Assembly (NCBI GenBank): GCA_963663525.2
Contig: CAXXHC010000003.1
Span: 1,736,001 to 1,800,000, forward strand
Source of the DNA: G963663525 sp963663525
GTDB lineage: Bacteria > Myxococcota_A > SURF-8 > G963663525
DNA length: 64,000 nucleotides
Reading direction: 5' to 3'
Every line of letters begins with the position of its first letter. Position 1 is the stretch's first letter. Shown piece by piece: positions 31,201-37,200 of the stretch. A program made the translations under genes and the position numbers. Below the pieces are notes generated by a model. That model was not told the origin of the DNA. It searched no databases and was given only the letters and a program-made list of their open reading frames with translations.

Positions 31201-34200
31201 CGCAATAGCCATCGAGTCTTTCGATTTCCAAAAAGTCAAGACGTGGACGATTATAGGAAGTGTTTTCCTCTTCCACGGAATAGATCCACTTGAGAGTATG
31301 GTCTCCTGTATCCAAATTCTGTTGGACGTTTTGCCAGAGTCCCGAAGTTTCCGAGCCAGAGTATTCGTATTTCAATGTGTCATCGACATAGAAGCGCAAA
31401 AATTCCTGGGGGTCGTTCAAATCCATCGTCAAATAGAACTGAAGAAGAGCTGGTCCTTCCAGTGTGACGGCCTTTTCGAGAATAGAAGTCTGACCCGACG
31501 ATATTTCCCCGGAAATGACGGATTTATCGCCACTATATGAGCCGGAAGAGATAGACCAGTCAGCGTCACCGGAGGCACTCCAGCCTTCAGGCAGGGTTTC
31601 GGATTCGAAATCTTCAGTAACGAGCAAAACGTTATCCAGTCCGCCGCATACACCCATGGAGCAGTACTGGTTGTCGCCGCAGTGGGTGCATTCCTCGGCA
31701 TTGGGGTGCGTACATTGACCCGCTTCGTCGCATAGATCCACGGTGCAGGGATTGCCGTCGTCGGAACAGGCGGTTCCCGCAGGTTCCTGTCCACCCGAAC
31801 AGACACCCGTCTGGCAGGTCGGAGCGGTCAGGCAGTCGCCGCTTTGCGTTTCGCCGCAGGAAGTTCCGTTTTCGACGTTACAGGACACGCAGCCGCTGTC
31901 GCCATCGAGATTCCGGGTGCAGGGGTTGCCGTCGTCACACGTCGTGGAGGAAACTCCGGTAACAAGCACGTCGTCGATCCAGGCGGCGTCGGCGCCTGCA
32001 GTTATGCTACCGTCCTTCGTGTACACCCATGATAAGCGGTATGTGCCCGCTGAAAGATTGTATTCAAATTGGTTCCAATCGACGGAGCCACTCCAATTTT
32101 TGGTATATAGAGGAAGGGGAAAATCGACGAACTGTCCATCCAGCATGAAACCCGTGTAGACGTAAAACGTAAGCGTATCGCCGTTGGGTTCGCTGTCCAC
32201 TCTGCTGGAGAATTCGATGCCACCATCCTGTTCCAGCGAAACCAAGAGGTCGAGCACGGCAGTTTGTCCGTGGTCGAGACTTCCCGAAACTGCGGAATAC
32301 GATCCGCTGGCTGCCGAGTTCGACGTCACCTGCCACTCGCTATCTCCACTGGTGCTCCAGATCGAAAGGAAGTCCCCGCTTTCGAAGCCGTCCACGATGT
32401 CAGAAAGCAGGCAGGCTCCACTCGCGCAAAGGCCGAGTGACGAGGCGCAGGACGTACAATCGTCCAGCGTTTCTGCGGTACAGACGCCGGACTGGCAGGT
32501 GGAGGACACGCAATCCTCTGAATCGTCGTCGCAGGAGGAGCCTTCTCCGGGGATGTTTTCGACGAGGCAGCCGGTGGTGCCGTCGGCTCCCGGTGAGGAC
32601 GGCGAGCAGCTTTCCACGCCATTGCAGGGTTCGTCATCGAGGCACAGCGTGTCGTCTGATTCGTGTTGGCAACTTCCTAGTTCTACATCGCAAGTGTCCA
32701 CGGTGCAGGAATACTCATCGGCGCAAAAGACGTGATTTGGAATAAATGTGCAACCCAGCGACACGTCGCAGGTATCGTCGGTGCAATCGATGCCATCCGT
32801 ACAGGCCGTATTATCGGGTGTGTGGGTCACGCCGTCGGTTTCGTCGCACTGGTCGATGGTGCAGGCGATTCCGTCGTCGGTTGCAGGCGGCGTACCGTTC
32901 TGGCAGTCCTGGACGGGGTCGCACCATTCTACGCCATTGCAGAACAGGTTGTCGTTGCAGTCGGAATCGAAGGCCAGATGCTCCACCGTGTCGGTTTCTT
33001 CGTTGCAATAGTCCAGCGTGCAGGTCACGGCGTCATCCAATTCGGGGTCTTCGCCGTCGAGGCAGTCGTTGGTGAGATCGCAGGTTTCAAGACCTGTACA
33101 CCACAGGCCGTCATCGCAAACGGTATCGTCGGCAGTATATAGGCATCCTGTCACTGGTGCGCCGGATACCGGATCGCAGGTATCGATGGAGCAGCTAACG
33201 CCGTCGTCGCAATACGAATCGTCGGCTTGTCTTTCGCAACCCAAAGCCGGATTGCAGGACTCCACCGTGCAGGCGACGCCGTCATCCGTGCACAGGGAAT
33301 CGTTGGGTTCGTGCAGCAAAAGATCGTTTTCTTCGTCGCAGCTGTCGTCGGTGCAAGCGATTCCGTCGTCGGTTTCCGGCGGCGTACCATTCACGCAGCC
33401 GTCTCCACCCGCTTCGGCGTCGCAGGTCTCCTCGCCGTCGCAGAACAGCAGGTTGTCGCAATAACCGTGGTTTTCGTAATGCTGGCAATCCTGCGTTGCG
33501 TGGCAGGTGTCGATGGTGCAGGCGATGTCGTCGTTGCAAAGGGTGTTGTCCGCCTCGTGTGTAACCGTGTCGTTTTCTTCGTCGCAGGCATCAACGGTGC
33601 AGGATACGTTGTCATCCACGGTGGGAGGTACACCATCCTTGCAACCGGTTGTGGCATCACCTTCGAGTGGATCGCAGGTTTCCGTGCCGTCACAAAACAG
33701 ATCGTTGCTGCAATAGGAATCGTCCGGCGCGAATACACAGCCGTTGGTGAGGTCGCAGGTGTCTACGGTGCAACCCACATTGTCGTTGCACAGTCCGTCG
33801 TCCGGGGTATGCGTAACTTCCCCGAGGTTGTCGGTTTCATCCGGGCCTTCGTCGCAGGCGTCAGCGGTGCAGGAAATCTCGTCATCAATTACCACTGCCG
33901 TTCCATCCTGGCAGTCCAGCGTGGCGTTGCAGGTTTCCGCGCCGTTGCAATATAAGCCGTCCTGGCAGAGGGAGTCGTCCGGCGCGAATACACAGCCGTC
34001 GGTGAGGTCGCAAGTGTCTACGGTGCAACCCACATTGTCGTTGCACAGGCCGTCGTCCGGGGTATGCGTAACTTCGCCGATGTTGTCGGTTTCATCCGGA
34101 CCTTCGTCGCAGGCGTCAGCGGTGCAGGAGATTTCGTCATCAATTACCACTGCCGTGCCGTCCTGGCAATCCAGTGTGGCGTCGCAGGTTTCCGCACCGT

Positions 34201-37200
34201 TGCAATATAAGCCGTCCTGGCAGAGGGAGTCGTCCGGCGCGAATACACAGCCGTCGGTGAGGTCGCAAGTGTCTACGGTGCAACCCACATTGTCGTTGCA
34301 CAGGCCGTCGTCCGGGGTATGCGTAACTTCGCCGATGTTGTCGGTTTCATCCGGACCTTCGTCGCAGACGTCAGCGGTGCAGGAGATTTCGTCATCAATT
34401 ACCACTGCCGTGCCGTCCTGGCAATCCAGTGTGGCGTCGCAGGTTTCCGCACCGTTGCAATACAAACCATCCTGGCAGAGGAAGTCGTCCGGCGCGAATA
34501 CACAGCCGTTTGTGAGGTCGCAAGTGTCTACGGTGCATCCTACGTTGTCGTTGCACAGTCCGTCGTCGGGTGTGTGTGTGACTTCCCCAAGGTTGTCGGT
34601 TTCATCCGAGCCTTCGTCGCAGGCGTCAGCGGTACAGGAGATTTCGTCGTCGATCACCACTGTCGTCCCATCCTGGCAGTCCAGAGTGGCGTCGCAGGTT
34701 TCCGCACCATTGCAATATAAACCGTCCTGGCAGAGGGAGTCATCCGGTGCGAACTGGCAGTCGTTGGTGGGGTCGCAGGTGTCTACGGTGCATCCCACGT
34801 TGTCGTTGCACAGTCCGTCGTCGGGTGTGTGGGTTACTTCGCCGAGGTTGTCGGTTTCATCCGCGCCTTCGTCGCAGGCGTCTGTGGTGCAAGAAATCTC
34901 GTCATCAATTACCACTGCCGTTCCATCCTGGCAGTCCAGCGTGGCGTCGCAGGTTTCCGCACCATTGCAATATAAACCGTCCTGGCAGAGGGAATCGTCC
35001 GGCGCGAATACACAGCCGTTGGTGAGGTCGCAGGTGTCTACGGTGCATCCTACGTTGTCGTTGCACAGTCCGTCGTCGGGTGTGTGGGTTACTTCGCCGA
35101 GGTTGTCGGTTTCATCCGCGCCTTCGTCGCAGGCGTCTGTGGTGCAAGAAATCTCGTCATCAATTACCACTGCCGTTCCATCCTGGCAGTCCAGCGTGGC
35201 GTCGCAGGTTTCCGCACCATTGCAATATAAACCGTCCTGGCAGAGGGAATCGTCCGGCGCGAATACACAGCCGTTGGTGAGGTCGCAGGTGTCTACGGTG
35301 CATCCTACGTTGTCGTTGCACAGTCCGTCGTCGGGTGTGTGGGTTACTTCGCCGAGGTTGTCGGTTTCATCCGCGCCTTCGTCGCAGGCGTCTGTGGTGC
35401 AAGAAATCTCGTCATCAATTACCACTGCCGTTCCATCCTGGCAGTCCAGCGTGGCGTTGCAGGTTTCCGCGCCGTTGCAATATAAGCCGTCCTGGCAGAG
35501 GGAGTCGTCGGGTGCGAACTGGCAGTCGTTCGTCGGATCGCAGGTGTCTACGGTGCAACCCACATTGTCGTTGCACAGGCCGTCGTCGGGGGTATGCGTC
35601 AATTCCCCGAGGTTGTCGGTTTGGTCCGCACCTTCGTCGCAGGCGTCTGCGGTACAGGAGATTTCGTCGTCGGTGGCAATTGGTGTTCCGTTCTGGCAGT
35701 CCAGCGTGGCGTCGCAGGTTTCCGCACCATTGCAAAACAGTCCGTCCTGGCAGAGAGAATCATCCGGTGCGAACTGGCAGTCGTTCGTCGGATCGCAGGT
35801 GTCTACGGTACATCCCACGTTGTCATTGCAAAGGCCGTCGTCCGGTGTGTGGGTTACTTCCCCGAGGTTGTCGGTTTGGTCCGCACCTTCGTCGCAGGCG
35901 TCTGCGGTACAGGAGATTTCGTCGTCGGTGGCAATTGGTGTTCCGTTCTGGCAGTCCAGCGTGGCGTCGCAGGTTTCCGCACCATTGCAGTACAAGCCGT
36001 CCTGACAGAGGGCGTCTTCCGGTGCGAACTGGCAGTCGTTCGTCGGATCGCAGGTGTCTACGGTGCAACCCACATTGTCGTTGCACAGGCCGTCGTCGGG
36101 GGTATGCGTCACTTCCCCGAGGTTGTCGGTTTGGTCCGCACCTTCGTCGCAGGCGTCTGCGGTACAGGAGATTTCGTCGTCGGTGGCAATTGGTGTTCCG
36201 TTCTGGCAGTCCAGCGTGGCGTCGCAGGTTTCCGCGCCGTTGCAGTATAAGCCATCCTGGCACAGGGAATCATCCGGTGCGAACTGGCAGTCGTTTGTCG
36301 GATCGCAGGTGTCTACGGTACATCCCACGTTGTCATTGCAAAGGCCGTCGTCCGGTGTGTGGGTTACTTCCCCGAGGTTGTCGGTTTGGTCCGCACCTTC
36401 GTCGCAGGCGTCTGCGGTACAGGAGATTTCGTCGTCCGTGGCAATCGGTGTGCCGTTCTGGCAGTCCAGCGTGGCGTCGCAGGTTTCCGCACCATTGCAA
36501 AACAGTCCGTCCTGGCAGAGAGAATCATCCGGTGCGAACTGGCAGTCGTTCGTCGGATCGCAGGTGTCTACGGTGCAACCCACATTGTCGTTGCACAGGC
36601 CGTCGTCGGGGGTATGCGTCACTTCCCCGAGGTTGTCGGTTTGGTCCGCACCTTCGTCGCAGGCGTCTGCGGTACAGGAGATTTCGTCGTCGGTGGCAAT
36701 TGGTGTTCCGTTCTGGCAGTCCAGCGTGGCGTCGCAGGTTTCCGCGCCGTTGCAGTATAAGCCATCCTGGCACAGGGAATCATCCGGTGCGAACTGGCAG
36801 TCGTTTGTCGGATCGCAGGTGTCTACGGTACATCCCACGTTGTCATTGCAAAGGCCGTCGTCCGGTGTGTGGGTTACTTCCCCGAGGTTGTCGGTTTGGT
36901 CCGCACCTTCGTCGCAGGCGTCTGCGGTACAGGAGATTTCGTCGTCGGTGGCAATTGGTGTTCCGTTCTGGCAGTCCAGCGTGGCGTCGCAGGTTTCTGC
37001 ACCGTTGCAGTACAAGCCGTCCTGACAGAGGGCGTCGTTCGGGTGATGAAGCACTTCGCCCTGGTTGTCGCTCGTATCGCTTCCTTCGCTGCATGAATCC
37101 ACCGTGCAGCTTACATTGTCATCTACAGCAACCGGTGTTCCTGACTGACAATCCTGCGTGGTATCGCAGACTTCCGCGCCGTTGCAGTACAAACCGTCCT

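Noticed and set aside
33752..37066. Regular repeats as a CRISPR array
   Set aside because: Units of 255 bp are contiguous, without unique spacers, and keep an open frame throughout; no cas genes nearby.
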